A DNA stretch of 64,000 nt from Maniola hyperantus (lineage: Eukaryota; Arthropoda; Insecta; Lepidoptera; Nymphalidae): positions 6,370,533 to 6,434,532 of the forward strand of contig NC_048542.1 in the NCBI RefSeq assembly GCF_902806685.2, in the 5' to 3' direction. Below are positions 44,101 to 57,354 of this stretch, one piece after another. The stretch's first letter is position 1; each line of letters opens with the position of its first letter. A program made the position numbers and the translations under genes. A model generated the notes under the pieces. It did not search any database. It had not been told where the DNA came from and worked only from the letters and a program-made list of their open reading frames with translations.

Positions 44101-47100
44101 AAGTTATATTTAATTGCATTTAACTTGGAGGTGGAAAAGAAGTGGAGAGGAATGCATATAACATAATAGGGTGTTTGACAGCATGTAAAATATGCATCTA
44201 TTGTTGGCATCCATATTGAATATGAATTTTGGAAACCAACTATTTAGTCAGTTAAGAAAAATACGAGATATTTTAACTTTTTAAGAGAAAATCAGTCTAC
44301 TTTAGTGGCGTGATCATAAACGGATGTGATTGGCCGAGTGGTTGATGACGTCAACTGTTCGTAAACAGTTGGGTGTATAGTATAGTCAACAACCAAAATT
44401 TTCGAACAGCTGACGTAAAAGTGACGTATGAGGCGCCATATTGTCATGCAGGAAAGCGTTTTCGCGGGATATTTAAATAATAAGTTTTTATTGTTCTCGT
44501 TTTTTCTTGCACTATAAGTAATGGAACATAAAATGTACATTTTATATACTTAGAGTCCGTAGACATCATTGATTAACGTAAGAACAGTTTTTAGAAACCT
44601 GTCAAATACTCTTTTGCAAAAATTAGAGCTGCTTGCCCAGAATTCGAGGTCCCGAATAGAAGGCTTAAGTCTTGTCTATATTAATGAATTTAACTTTGAT
44701 ACTATTTATTTTTCTAACAGAATCCTGAACTAACAAAACCATTAAAGTTCGATCGCATACTCTGCGATGTCCCTTGCTCCGGCGACGCGACGTTGAGGAA
44801 AAATCCTGACATATGGCTGAAGTGGTCCACAGGCAATGGAAACAATTTACATGGGTAAGGGTAAAAGAATATGATTTCGGGATTTTACTGTATTGTTATG
44901 AACACTTTTAATTTAAAAGTGGTTCATAATAATACAGTAAAAGTTTGTTTCCACTAGCGTCCAATACCGTATCCTTCGCCGCGGATGTGAACTGCTGTCG
45001 ATCGGCGGTAGGCTGGTGTACTCGACTTGCTCCTTCAACCCCATCGAGAACGAGGCCGTCATACATCGCCTGCTACAAGAAGTCGGAGACACTGTCAAAC
45101 TAGTGGATGTGACCGGACTGCTGCCAGGCTTGAAGTTCCATAAAGGCAAGTATCAGTACTAATATTAAGTATATATTCATATTTTTTTTAAATTGCTAAT
45201 TCATTGTTTAGTATTTACATCATATCATAGAAAACGACGTATCACTCATGAAATCACTACCCATATCATCCATATTATAAATGCGAAAGTATTTTGTTTG
45301 CTGGTTTGTCCTTAAATCACGTCGCAACGGATTGACGTGATTTTAAAAGACCAGGATAGTGACAGAGGCCCTTTTATTCTGGAAAATCAAAGAGTTGCCA
45401 CGGGGTTTTTAAAACCGCAATCCATGCGGAAGAATTTGCGGACATGAGCTAGTTGTATATGAGTAAACGATTAGACAGCAAAGTTTAACGCTGCTGTTTT
45501 GGTGTGCTTTCATCTGAAGGTCGAAAGTCGATTACAGAGAAGCTGCATCAATCATTGCTGCAATCTCAAGCAATCAAAATTATGATTGACTGAATTTATG
45601 GTATTTTTACTGCAACAATGCATTTCAGCCAATGACGAGAGAGTAATGGAGACCCGCGTTGGCTGACAAGTTGTTTACATAGATGATGACATCACTTTTC
45701 GTTATGAAAAATCGTGAACGTTTAGCAAATTTTGAATGGCCGCATAATTGGGACTTTAAATATAAACTTAAGATTTCATGTAACCTGACGAAAAAATATC
45801 AAATATATTTTTCGTTAGGCTTAACCCAATTTAAACCACACGTATATATTATTTTCTAATTCCCCTGTTATTGATTTATTATTATAATTTCCCTATTAAT
45901 TTAAAAACCCTCTAAATCTAAAATTTTAAGCGATAATTTAATAAAATATTTATTAAATTTTCCCTTAAAATTTAATGACTCTATTACAAAATTTCTTCCA
46001 TTATAAAAGGCATGACATACTGGCGTCCTGCTTCCAAGGACATGGTATTCTACGACAAGTATGAAGACGTTCCAGAGAAGTGGCAAACTGTGGTAAGGCC
46101 GCAAATGTTCCCGCCCAAACCTGAACACTTGGACAAATATCATCTGGACCGATGGTAAGTTTGTATAATTTAATTCGCCTATCTGAATAGGGCGTCATGA
46201 AAAATGGCGACTTTGAACTGAGCTGCACCCTTTATACTTTCCCTTGACCCCAGAAATCCTATTAAGTACAAAAAATAAAATGCGTTTATAGAAAACCAGC
46301 TTATACCCGTGACTTCGTCTGCGTGGACTACACAAATTTCAAACCCCTATTTTACGCCCTCACCAGTAAGGGGGTAAAATAGGAGGAATTTTCAAAAATC
46401 CTTTTTTAGCGGATGTCTACATCATAATAGCATGCCAAATTTTAGCCCGATCCGTCCAGTAGTGTGCGCTGTGCGTTGATAGATCAGTCAGTCAATCAGT
46501 CAGCTTTTCCTTTTATATATGTAGAATATATTATGTAGATTAATATACGTTAAACATTTTAGCATAAGAATACTTCCACACCACCAAGACACGGGCGGCT
46601 TTTTCGTTGCGCTTTTCGAAAAAACTGCCCCTTTACCTTGGGAGAAGGACCAATCTAAACCTGAAACAACCGAACCCGTGGAAGCAAAAGAAAAAAATGA
46701 GCCCCCAAAGAAGAGACGAAGAATGGGTGGTTATAAAGAAGATCCTTTCGTCTTTTTCTCGGGTGACACCGAAGATGTATTTCCATCTATAAAAGAGTTT
46801 TATGATCTCAAAGAAGAGTTTGATCCTACATGTTTGCTCACACGCTGCCATGTTGGGAAGAAAAAGAACATATATATGGTGTCCCCGACAGTAAAAGATA
46901 TTGTGCAGAAGAATGAGAACAATATCAAGATTATCAATACTGGCGTCAAAACATTTGTGAGGTGTGATAATAAAAATATGACGTGTCCGTTTAGGTGAGT
47001 AGAGTTTAAAAAATTAAGTATAACATTTTGTCTTCAAATTAGCCAATTTAACTTATGTTTATTTATTCAATGACAACTAAAAACTAAGAAATAATGACTG

Positions 47101-49053
47101 ATTCCTTGCTTTGCATCCTTCAATAAACATTGTTTTTTTACCTGACGGGGTAGAAACCATTGATCTACTACAGTAATGGTATAGTTGAATTTGGGTTAGT
47201 TTATTATAATACAGAACTTGCCCGATGATGCATATTCGACATTTTTCTTTTGCACTTAACTGTTACTCGTTAAGCCTTTTACTAATTTGTTTATCTGCCC
47301 CTAGATATGTAAATAAAAGTACAACACCGCATCACTTAAACCCCATCGATATAAATGAAAGTATTATTTTCCAGATTATCGCAAGAGGGTCTTCAAAGTA
47401 TATCCCGACATATAGGCGCAAAGCGACGCCTGAACGTATTGAAGGAAGATCTGATATTGGTCTTACAGAATGACGACCCCAGCAATCCGCCAGATGTTAA
47501 ACTCTTCTCGGAACATACACAGAACTTGGTTAAGGACTTCGGTAAGTGTATAAACTCTCTATATCATATAAACTAATATCTTAGTTAATAGGGCGAACCA
47601 TTGAATCGTTTTTATGAAATTTACCAAGGAACGCGCGTTAAGTATGCATGTGGAAGGAAAAAAGAGGAGAGGACGACCAAAAAAAAGGTTGATGGATTGC
47701 GTGAAAGATGCTATGCTTTGAAAAAGGGGTGGATAATACGTTGACGAATGACAGAAGTGAGTGGTAGAAGAAGACATGTTGTGCCGACCCCACGTTGCGT
47801 GGGATAAGGTAAGGAAGAAGAAGAAGAAGCAAGGAACGCGCGTATGACATCAGTATTAATGAAAAATTGTGGATCATTTTATTTCCACCACGGGTTCTTA
47901 AAGGTCCATCTGTTAAACCGATTTTTAGGGTTCCGTACCGTACCCGAATTTGCCAACGGGACTCTATTGAAAAACTTAATTTGTTTCACAGCTACAGGCA
48001 GCTGTGTCCTGGATTACAAAGACACGGAAACGGACCTGGAACTGACGCTAGTGGGCTGGCGGGGAGTGCACTCGTTGAGGGCGTACACCGCCACTAACGA
48101 CACGGTGCACTACTTGCGTTTGCTGGGAGCTGATTACAGCAAATACGGTGTGTATTACAGTTTTCTAAGGTTCCGCATCTCAAAAGGAAAAAGGAACCCT
48201 TATAGGATCACTTTGTTGTCTGTCTGGCCGTCTGTCCGTTGTGTCTGTCAGAAAAACCTATATCGTTAATTTGGCAGGTAGTCTAACAGCATAAGTAAAG
48301 GAAAAAATCCGAATAGCGTGAATTTGTGGTTACATCACATATAAATGGCGCAGTCCGTTATTAACTTGCAGTGTTCTACTCTACTCGCACTTGACCAGTT
48401 TTTTTGTAAATATTAGCCATGTAATCATTATTTAATATTCATCTTTCCCCTCCAGCCAAGCGTAAAGCTTGTGCTGGGAGTAGGTGCGACAATACAGCAA
48501 CGGGTGGCGTTTGAACCGCCGACCTTTCTGAATTCAGTCAGCTCCTTATCCGTTGAGCTACATTAAATAATTATGTCTATTATTTTATCAGTGTTTCGTC
48601 AACTAATCTATGAAAGTACAGTACCTGGCAGGAAATATTACACATCAAATTTTAGAAAGACTTCGGCTTCGTAGAGCATTGTCTCTGTCACTATATGACG
48701 TTTTGTCGGTCTTAAGGACGGGACAATGCTCTATGAAGCCTTTATCTCTTTCTAAAGTTCGATGTGTAATATTTCCTGCTGGTTACTGTAGCTACTTTGT
48801 GCTAAATACAATCCACAAGCAATTAGGCCCTGCACTCAAGCAGAGCGCAGATTTATGTTCCTAAACCAAATTAAAGTAATTTATTATGCCCATTCTCGTT
48901 ACAGATGTAAATAAGTTCAAAAAAACACCTGAGGTAACTGAAACCGAAGCCGAACCCGCAGAGGTCAACGAGGCTCAATCCACAAGCGAAAATGACCTTA
49001 ACGACGCTGGGACAAGAGAAGTGAATGAGAAAGATAAAATTGATTGTACGTAA
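41151..49053 (+). CDS. NSUN2: tRNA (cytosine-5) methyltransferase NSUN2, complete, 13 exons
   Basis: SAM-dependent enzyme placing m5C on tRNAs and some mRNAs; nucleolar/nuclear. Exons: 41151-41213, 41306-41398, 41920-42134, 42418-42595, 43079-43163, 43648-43787, 44721-44854, 44958-45145, 46010-46154, 46563-46994, 47375-47541, 47992-48147, 48905-49053. They sum to 2145 nt, 714 aa (human 767). The protein starts MGRRNR like vertebrate NSUN2. The SAM site DMCAAPGSKTAQ is at residues about 186-197, NDVDNSRCYMLVHQAKRL follows, motif IV CDVPCSGDAT has Cys277, and motif VI YSTCSFNPIE has the catalytic Cys327. Exon 10 has LPHHQDTGGFFVA and a KKRRR basic patch; exon 12 has VGWRGVHSLRAY. The last exon is acidic and divergent. 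The intron after 45145 uses a GC donor; all others are GT-AG. No in-frame stop occurs just upstream of the ATG, and a CAG at 41112-41114 may be a 5' UTR acceptor. Confidence 0.96.
41466..41506 (+). other. G-quadruplex-prone tract in NSUN2 intron 2
   Basis: Runs of G5, G6, GG and G5 separated by short loops (GGAGGGGGTAAGAGGGGGG, then TCGGTGTTAGGGGG) lie on the sense strand. A C21 homopolymer follows at 41822-41842 in the same intron. Confidence 0.5.
42889..43057. mobile_element. Palindromic MITE family A copy (NSUN2 intron 4)
   Basis: Ends TCTATAGTACGCGACAAGTCG and CAACCTGTCGCGAACTATAC with a C10 run in the core. The right end stops about 20 bp before the exon 5 acceptor at 43079. Confidence 0.8.
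45268..45454 (+). mobile_element. Lep1-like repeat (NSUN2 intron 8)
   Basis: CATATTATAAATGCGAAAG start, GCGGACATGAGCTAGT end, with the middle partly deleted. Confidence 0.6.
47625..47843 (+). mobile_element. 5'-truncated LINE 3' end with 14-bp target duplication (NSUN2 intron 11)
   Basis: CAAGGAACGCGCGT occurs at 47625-47638 and again at 47830-47843. Between them is the 3' terminus of an RTE-like LINE, the same sequence as at 60045-60230, ending in a (GAA)n tail. A frameshift and stop within the remnant make it dead. Confidence 0.85.
48450..48570 (-). repeat. tRNA-derived SINE (NSUN2 intron 12)
   Basis: The minus strand reads GTAGCTCAACGGATAAGGAG (A-box) and GGTTCAAACGCCACCC (B-box). It is the same family as 13060-13215. 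Confidence 0.6.
48617..48789. mobile_element. Foldback MITE (NSUN2 intron 12)
   Basis: ACAGTACCTGGCAGGAAATATTAC-type left arm and GTAATATTTCCTGCTGGTTACTGT right arm are complementary, as are the inner TTTAGAAAGA / TCTTTCTAAA and ACAATGCTC / GAGCATTGT blocks, so most of the element is one long hairpin. Confidence 0.75.
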
Positions 49054-49068
49054 GATCCATTATTGAAT

Positions 49069-49074
49069 AATAAA
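49069..49074 (+). promoter_or_regulatory. Candidate poly(A) signal for NSUN2
   Basis: AATAAA 15 nt after the NSUN2 stop codon. The position is close, so a short 3' UTR is possible; a more distal site cannot be excluded. Confidence 0.35.
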
Positions 49075-49199
49075 TATTTTATATACACGCCTTTATATTA
49101 TTAGATACACGCCTTTATATTATTAGATTGCGAATACCAATAATATTATATTAATGAAGATGTAACGTTTATGAGAGGTTGAACAGTAAGTTGTGGGGT

Positions 49200-49546
49200 T
49201 TTTTATTTTTTAATCAGATACAAGTCGACCCTTGACTGCAATCTCACCTGGTGGTAAGTGGTGATGCAGTCTAAGATGGAAGCGTGCTAACCTGAAAGCG
49301 GTATGGCAGTTTAAAACCCATAACCCCTTTGGTTTCTACACTGGATCGTTCCGGAACGCTAAATCGCTAGGTCGCACGGCTTTGCCGGTAGGGTGGTAAC
49401 TAAGCCTAAGGTAACTAAATCCGAAGCTTCCCACCAAACCTAACCAGAGATTTAGAAATTATAAAATTCCACACCCCTGTCGGGAATCGAACCCGGGACC
49501 CTCCACTAATAAGACCACAGCGCTCACTACTGCGCTAGGAAGGTCG
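49200..49546 (-). repeat. tRNA-derived SINE downstream of NSUN2
   Basis: The minus strand carries CGCAGTAGTGAGCGCTGTGG and GGGTTCGATTCCCGAC, typical Pol III A- and B-boxes, followed by about 250 bp of SINE body. I reject a genuine tRNA gene because there is no acceptor-stem pairing. Confidence 0.6.
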
Positions 49547-50060
49547 TCATGGTCGAGGTGTATGTTTTGCTATTGAAGATTTGTCCAATGTCATGGTTCG
49601 CAATGTACTTCTTTATTATTAAGCAACAAAGTACTTAAAACTGGAAAAATGCGCGATGGTAATCGATTCCTATGTTTTTGCGAAGCGACATGCAAGCTCA
49701 TAGATTTTATCGATCGGCGTCGCATTTCAGTGTGTGTGTTGGCCCTTAGTAGATGTAGTAGACAACTAGACATCGCTTTAGGCGCTCCGCCCACGACCGA
49801 CAATCGGTGACCGATTTTTATCGCCAAATAATGAAACATACAGATTGCAATGTTGAAACGCACAGGTCATAAAAAAGTCGGTCAAAAATCTATGATAAAA
49901 CGGTGCGGTGGCCCGATAATCGGTTCTACAAAAAGTCTGTCGTACGCGAAGCGTCTAAGTCTAAATCACTTATTACCATGACTTGCAATTTGTAATAATT
50001 GTATTAAATACTTATACTTGTACCAATACTTTTTTGAATAATAAACGATTATTATTATTA

Positions 50061-50690
50061 TTATTATATATTATTTGCTCTCACGCCCGTGTACAAAATA
50101 GATACATATAAAAAGCCAAAAAAGTTTATAATATACTTACATACATAAAAATAAATAGACCTACATAAACATTACATACATACATATTTGTACCGGGCGG
50201 AGGATTACACCCCGGCAGGGGAGACCAAACGGCCGGGGGTCAGGGCGACAGGTGAAGAAATCGGCGGACTATCCTAGCCGAGTCCAGCAAGACCGCTTTT
50301 TGCATCCTGGCTGCGAGCGAACTGCCACGGAACCCCAGTCGCCTCAGATGTTGAGCGAGGCTGACTGGGATCAACCCATTCGCAGATATGACGATTGGGA
50401 TGATTTCAGTGGACTCCACATGCCACATGTCGGAAACCTCGTGAGCCAGATCGAGATACTTGCGCTTTTTCTCCGTCTCAGCTCTCACAAGGTTTTCGTC
50501 ATACGGAATGGTGATGTCCACCAAAAACACCCTCGACTGTGCCCGGTCCACCACCACGATGTCAGGCTTATTCGCTAGAATAGTCCTGTCCGTGATGATG
50601 GACCGGTCCCAATAGAGCCGGACTCCGTCGCGCTCGAGTACCGGCACCGGTGTGTACTTGTAATACGGCAGCCTCTCATCCAGGAGACCG
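50061..50690 (-). mobile_element. Dong/R4-type LINE 3' fragment inserted in a TTA repeat
   Basis: The minus-strand frame from about 50690 to 50240 encodes the C-terminal end of a non-LTR retrotransposon with a restriction-like endonuclease: ANKPDIVVVDRAQSRVFLVD followed by ITIPYDENLVRAETEKKRKY gives the KPD ... VD ... E-x-x-K pattern of R2/R4-clade elements. Residues about 1-150 of the fragment remain open, and the rest is 5'-truncated. (TTA)n runs flank it at 50048-50066 and 50690-50705, fitting the (TAA)n insertion preference known for Dong. The 3' UTR is 50061-50239. Confidence 0.75.
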
Positions 50691-51801
50691 TATTATTATT
50701 ATTAATTTGTATAGGAGGACGAATAAAATAATAATAAGACAATACGTTTAGAAACCCTTTATTCACACCACCACTCGAATTCGCTTGTGAGCGATAACAA
50801 TCCTTACAAGGCTTAAGGCGAATGTGCTACATCAACAAAAGAGTGCGTTTTGATTCACAGATATACTTACAATGATTCATACAAAATAATATTGTTTGCA
50901 AAATGATTAAATATTTTTATTAGCAAAATATTCGTAGCATTACAGTAATTTTTTCTCGAATCAATAATTATAGAGAACGGTGTAAAAAATACTTCTGATC
51001 AAAATACTTTTTTTCCTTTAATCCGGATTTTTAGCCTATTAAAAACAAACTTGAACAAATTTTTAAGAAAAATAGCCTAAAACTTTGTTCTTTAATACGG
51101 ATGTTTTGGCCCATTGAAAAAAACTGAAACTAATTTCCAAGCAAAATGGCCCAAAACAATGGTAAAATTGAATCCAAAGTTCGTGATTTCAATAAAATCG
51201 GTACAATTATAGTAAAAAAAATTCAACAGCTTTCATTTAGTTTTTTGCTCCATCTGCATTTTGTTTCAATTAAAATAATAATAGTTAAAAGGTATACAAA
51301 CTCATTTATTATTTAGAATTTGGTAGGTACGTAAAGTGTTCATGGATTTTATGTTAATAAAATAAATCATTGCATTATTGTTGTAACCAAATCAGCAAAA
51401 GCTAATTATTTGGTTATATTTAATAACTTGACTGAACATTTTTCTTACAGTGATCCTAATAAGTGAATTATTTTTTATTCATTTTCCAATACGGTCGAAT
51501 TTTATTTTTCGATAAAGTTATATTTTGGCAATATTTTCAATTGTAATTTGACCTTTCGTTAAAGTTTCTTTAATGACTGCTTTTAATGCAATTTTTTTAC
51601 AATATATTATTACTCTTGACAAACAAACCCCTTAAACTATTACATTCTATTTTATTTTTATTATTTTTTCTATTTTATTCAGTCCAATAGTCCCAAGTTC
51701 AGTTTACAAGAATACTTTTTTTTAAATATCTTGTTAGCGAGTTATGAATAAAAAAATTAACATTGTCCTGCCTTTAAAAAAAACGAGAAAATATAGTCCG
51801 T

Positions 51802-51958
51802 ATAAATGTTTTTTCACACGCCATTTTCACTCTATGGGTCAATTCTCATGTCAAAAGTACGGTTCACCTTTAAAATAACGACTAAAATCGTACTATTGAC
51901 ATAACATTTGACACACGAAGTTAAAGTGGCGCGCGTGAAAACTTATTTTTTACGCATT
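51802..51958. mobile_element. Imperfect foldback element
   Basis: TTTTTTCACACGCCATTTTCAC at the left pairs with GTGGCGCGCGTGAAAAC at the right, and inner TCAAAAGTACG pairs with CGTACTATTGA. Confidence 0.5.
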
Positions 51959-53610
51959 ATACTTATTTTTGTAAGTACAAGATACGATTAAATTAAAACA
52001 TTAACAAGAATAATATACTTAAGTTTAACATAATTTAGTAAAATGTAGTGTATGTATTTAGTATATATAACAAAGTTGGACCCTATATTTTACTTTACGA
52101 TTACCAGTCGAATGGATTTACTAAACATACAAAAATAAATATCTCAACTTTTTAGTAACTTATATCTGTATTGTTTAGGTAGACAGCTTACAATAAGAAT
52201 TATTCTAGTCTTATGCTATAACTTACCTATCGATTTTTTACACGTCTACGTTTTAAATAGTCATTTATGTTAAAAGTGCGGCATGAATGCTCATGTGTGT
52301 CATACAATGTTTTACAATACATTTGTGAGTAAAAACAGTAAAAGACTAGACAAGTAAAATCCATACATCTATGTTTCATCAGAAGAACTTGGCATTTTAG
52401 ATTTCATATAAGTAAAACGAGTAAATTACAAACGCGCGTAAAATTCCTGAAAATGTAGTTAGTAAGAAACAAAGTTTTTAATAAAAGTTCCGCAAACTTC
52501 TATTGCGCGTTGCCGCCATTTTAGTGACGTCAGCACTAGACTGAAGTTTCGAGCTGATGGTATATTATCATGAGACATGGTTCCACCGCAATTGAATTTG
52601 CGGGACTTATAATATCCTATCGAACTACCAGTAGCTCAGTAGTATAAAACACCTCAACCAAGATAGCTGATCCGAAACAACTGGATGTTTTAATACCAAT
52701 AACTGTGCGATAACATTTTTACTGCCCAAGGGCCGTAAAAGTCTACTTTATAGTTTTAATAGTGGTGAAGTAAGAGCTTTACGAGCAAATGTATTGTAAA
52801 ATTTTATAATCCTCAAAATTTTTTACTGTTTAAAACATTTCATTAGTTTTAAAAATTAATATTGCAAAACCGGCCAATCAATAAGTGATAGGTATATAAA
52901 AGTAAAGTACGTTTAGTATACGTATTCCATTTTGCGTGTATAAGTATAACGCTAATATCTTATTTGCTAATTTTAGGTACTCCCGAGACTCTATGAACTT
53001 AGATACTACATAACGTATTCACATCACTACGTCTATTGAATCTTAGGCATAACGCTGCCGTCTTATTAGGAATTTATAATATTATAATTTATAATATACA
53101 AGGAGAAACTACCGACTGACATGTCAACGTACAACTCAAACAGATAGGTCTTGAAACTTGAGATTTTTTTCTTTATAACCCCCAGTCCCTACTAAGAAAA
53201 GATTTCAGAAATTCCACCTGAGCGAAGCCGGGGTGGGTCAGCTAGCTCATGAGTGCGTTTCCACTAAAGTGGAAGTTGGTTGTTTTCGTAAATCTCCACT
53301 GTTTACCCATATACGTAATTTAAAAAAAAAATTTGGAGCGAACCATAACTGAGCCGAGACGTGTTTTGGATCGATCAATCCGACTTTTAAGCGATGACGT
53401 GATAATATCACGTCATGTCTCAGTAATCTGATTGAACTAATTATCTAACAATAACCTGAATGCTCTACTGAACACGACTCCGCTCCGTTCCTCTTCAGTG
53501 GAGACGCGCCCTATAATATAGATCTAGATCATGTCATAGTATCAAAATTATTAATAATCCCTAAATCAACACTTAATAAAAGAAAATATATTATCAGTCA
53601 TACAGTATTA

Positions 53611-53888
53611 TACACTCGGCGTCAAAAAAATCGCACCTTTCAAAAAATCTACTTCAAACAATTTTAAACCTTATTTGACATCAATAATGAGGGTCATGTT
53701 GGGTATCATTTGAAAGGGGATGAAATGGAGAGCACAAAAACAATTCAATTGAGTTTAGTTTTTGTGCTCTCCATTTCATCCCCTTTCAAATGATACCCAA
53801 CATGACCCTCATTATTGATGTCAAATAAGGTTTAAAATTGTTTGAAGTAGATTTTTTGAAAGGTGCGATTTTTTTGACGCCGAGTGTA
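53611..53888. mobile_element. 278-bp near-perfect palindromic MITE
   Basis: The left arm from 53611 (TACACTCGGCGTCAAAAAAA) and the right arm to 53888 (TTTTTTTGACGCCGAGTGTA) are complementary across almost their full length of about 130 bp, with a loop of about 16 bp (AATTCAATTGAGTTTA, itself palindromic at AATT). TA flanks on both sides suggest a mariner-type target. No coding capacity. Confidence 0.92.
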
Positions 53889-56800
53889 TTTATTTGATAG
53901 TATTATAACGGTGTATTTTAGATGTAAATGTATGTAATAATATGTAATAAGAATTAAGATTCAGTTCAGACGTTCTGCTTAATCTTTGCATTTCAAGTGA
54001 ATAATTCAAAAAATAAATACCTAATAGTTAAATCGCGGTGCACAACGATCGTACTTTTCATCGTTCCTACTCGTACGTCGAATTCTATACCTTAACCTAC
54101 ATAGTTTATAATAACGTTATATCTATACCATCAACTGAAGATCCACGCTCTAAATCCTGTTCACTGTACCCAACCCAATATCACAGTGGGTGATGTGGTT
54201 TCGTTAATCGAATTATGCTAAATTATTGATTAAATATTACTAGTGACGTTCTATTTTAATAGTTACTGCGAGACTATTCATAAAAAAGTTATACAAATTT
54301 TTGCAGACTAAAGTAGGAAGTATTTTTTTTTCAAACGGGATTTGAAAGTATTCGCATCATTACGTCTATACTTAAACGAAATTTGCGAGAACTTAGAGTT
54401 GACGATAACTCAGAGCAATAGTAAACTAAAAAACCAGTCAAGTGTGAGTCAGACTCTCGCACCGAGGATTCCGTAGGTACTACAAGGAGAAAAACGCTAA
54501 GAATCACTTTTGCTAACGAACCGCAAAACTAACTTTGTTTGTAGAGGTTTATTATATCACAAAAAGTATGATAGTTAGAGAGTTGTTTTTTTTTTGTAAA
54601 ATATACATACACTTTTATTGATCATAATTATTTCAGATTTTTCGATTAGTAAACTTTGGAGATAATGGGGGAACGATATTTTTTTCAACATTTTGCACGA
54701 TAAATCAAAAACTTACAAATAAATAAAAATCTGTTTAGAATGTAGGTACAGGTAATTTCATATGATATACCCCATTTGGTATAGTTATCTTACTTTGAAA
54801 TTTGAAATACTAATTCTTTGTTCATGAACACATTTTGACAGACACGAGAGACGGAGAGACAGACAACGAAGTCATCCTTTTTTCTTTTTGACGTACGGAA
54901 CCCTAAAAATCCTTGTTTAGGACCCCTGCCAACTGAAGCGGATCATAACGGAGATATAGGGGTACTTAGTTGACCAATCAGATATTTAATTACTTAAAAC
55001 TCAAAGATTATTCTATGGTAAATGGATCAAATTAAAAATACAAAGTCTACTTTTCTAATGTCTACATTTCCAGTTTAGCTACATTTTCAAAGAATCTTTA
55101 CTAGTTCCACATTATTAATTTATTAAAGAAAAATCTAAAACAACTACCTTATACGGTATCTATTTGCTTGTCGTTTTGAAATCCATTTGACTGATAGGTA
55201 AATTAGGGAAAGAAAATATTATAATACATAATATGATGGAATATAATACATATACATGGAAATATACAAGTTCGCTGGAAGAGGGGTGCCATACAAAATG
55301 ACAGTAATTTTGTGTCGATTTCGAAGCGCCTCACCGAGGGTGCCGAGAAATAAAATTGACTCTTTGTTTCAAATGTTGGCACTACGTTGACAGATGTCTC
55401 ATCACTAACATTTAGTTCCGAGTAGGCGCCAAAATTTCAGTTGTAGCTTCAAAAACAGGTCGGCATTCACAGGTCCAGCGCACTTGTATTAGCAAAGGTC
55501 AGTGTTATTATACCAATCTAAGTTGATTTCATTCTATTGGTGTTCTCGTCTATGTAACTATATAGTCTATTTATTAATCTCGGAGACAAAAATGGCGTTT
55601 CGTTCGTGTATTGCCTGTTTTTTTATGGCTCTTTAATAGTGATGTGGTGCAATCGATACTTACCGATAAATATTTCTAGGTATTCTTGTCAGATGGCTAT
55701 GAGACAACAAAATGTGTTAAAAATAATTCCAATTCAAATGAAATAAGTATGGGCTGATTCTCAATTTATAAGTTTTACATACAATTGAAAAAATCCCTAG
55801 GTGAATTATTTTTTGTATTTTTTGTTACTAATTATTCTTTAAGTCTTTCAAATAAAATGTGATGAGTGCTACTTTTTAATATCGTAATTTATTATACATT
55901 TCGTATGTCTACTTTACTTGGTATGCACTATTTTTGTTAAGATGGTATCATTATTTTTAAGTTTGACATTTCTAACTGTCATTTTAGTCGCTGGGATTAA
56001 AAAATAGACTATATGTATGTGTTGTAAAAAGCAGAAAAATGTTAATTTCTTTTATGAACCACCTTTCTAATATCAAAGTGTAATAAGCAGGTTTCAAAAT
56101 TATTCAAAACATAAACATAACAATCATAACTAATTAGTAATTGATGTAAAATAAAATAACACACAATTTTACACAAAACAATTAAACAAGTATATCAAAA
56201 AAGTAAGTACTTATATTAAAAAAGTGTATAAAAAAATATATCTGAACTAAATTGACAAGTCTAAATCTAATGCTGACCCTTTCCGTAGAGAGCATTCTGA
56301 AAGAAAATAGCAGTTTATTTTGACCTGCTATTTTAATTTAAAGATTGTGTATAACAGAATTAGCCAAAATAGTTCTTATCTACTAACTTATGCCCGGCAT
56401 GCATTGTCACGCGACTCGCGCGCCACCTATTGTGTTAGTTCACGCAAGTGTCAACAACAACTGTGAGCATGACCGATGCGCAAACGCGAACGAACACAAA
56501 TATAAATTTTTATTATATTTTAAAATGTGCATTAAGAGAACTTAAACCATAAAAAGACCAAAAATATTGCAGTCTTAAAAACTTAAAGTGAGCATTCTAT
56601 ACGACGGAATTCATAAACCTGGACGGTAGAAATGGACAAGGAAGCTAGACAGGCATAAATCTAGTCAAATGGCTAGGACAAAAGACTTATTTTTAAAGGA
56701 CGTGCATATTATAAAATTATATTATGTAATTAAAAATAAGCAAGTACCTAAATACATTGGTAATGTATTTTAGAATTGACATTACCAGGTTAGTAAATTA

Positions 56801-57354
56801 TGAAGAATATTGAATATTTTTTGTTAGCCTAAGTAAAAATTAGCTAAAAAACAAAGTTAATAGAAAACTAATCACCCATATACGTAGGTATTACAACTAC
56901 ATAAAAAAATGCATAAATTAGTCAACCAGGAACAAAATATACCTACTATTCCTATTAAAAATAAAATAATTATTGCACTACAAATTCGTATCGCAGACCA
57001 CATTGTGATTAAGATCTGAAATTAAAGCCTCAATCTCCAAACGGAGGAAAATAAAAGACTAAATATTAATGAATAATTAACAGAAACCGTTACGCATGAC
57101 CGATTTTTAAAATCTGTTGACAATTCTGCTAGGCCTGAATTTCACACAATTTACGTACTGTACCCGTAGTATAACACGACACTGCGATGATGTAGCGTTG
57201 TCAGTATCGAAGTGTAACTTAGGGACTAATAGGTACAGCCGGCGCCCAGGGTGCGCGGTCGCCTTCCATCAAGACAAAATGTACGGCGTTCTGTAGAACT
57301 TAACGGACGTCCAGATGACGCTTGTTGCATTTCGTGATATAGCAAACGGGGCGG

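Noticed and set aside
49478..49546. Possible tRNA gene (minus strand)
   Set aside because: A- and B-box are present but no complete cloverleaf; it continues into a SINE body.
50252..50578. 108-codon plus-strand open frame
   Set aside because: Antisense to the Dong/R4-like endonuclease fragment.
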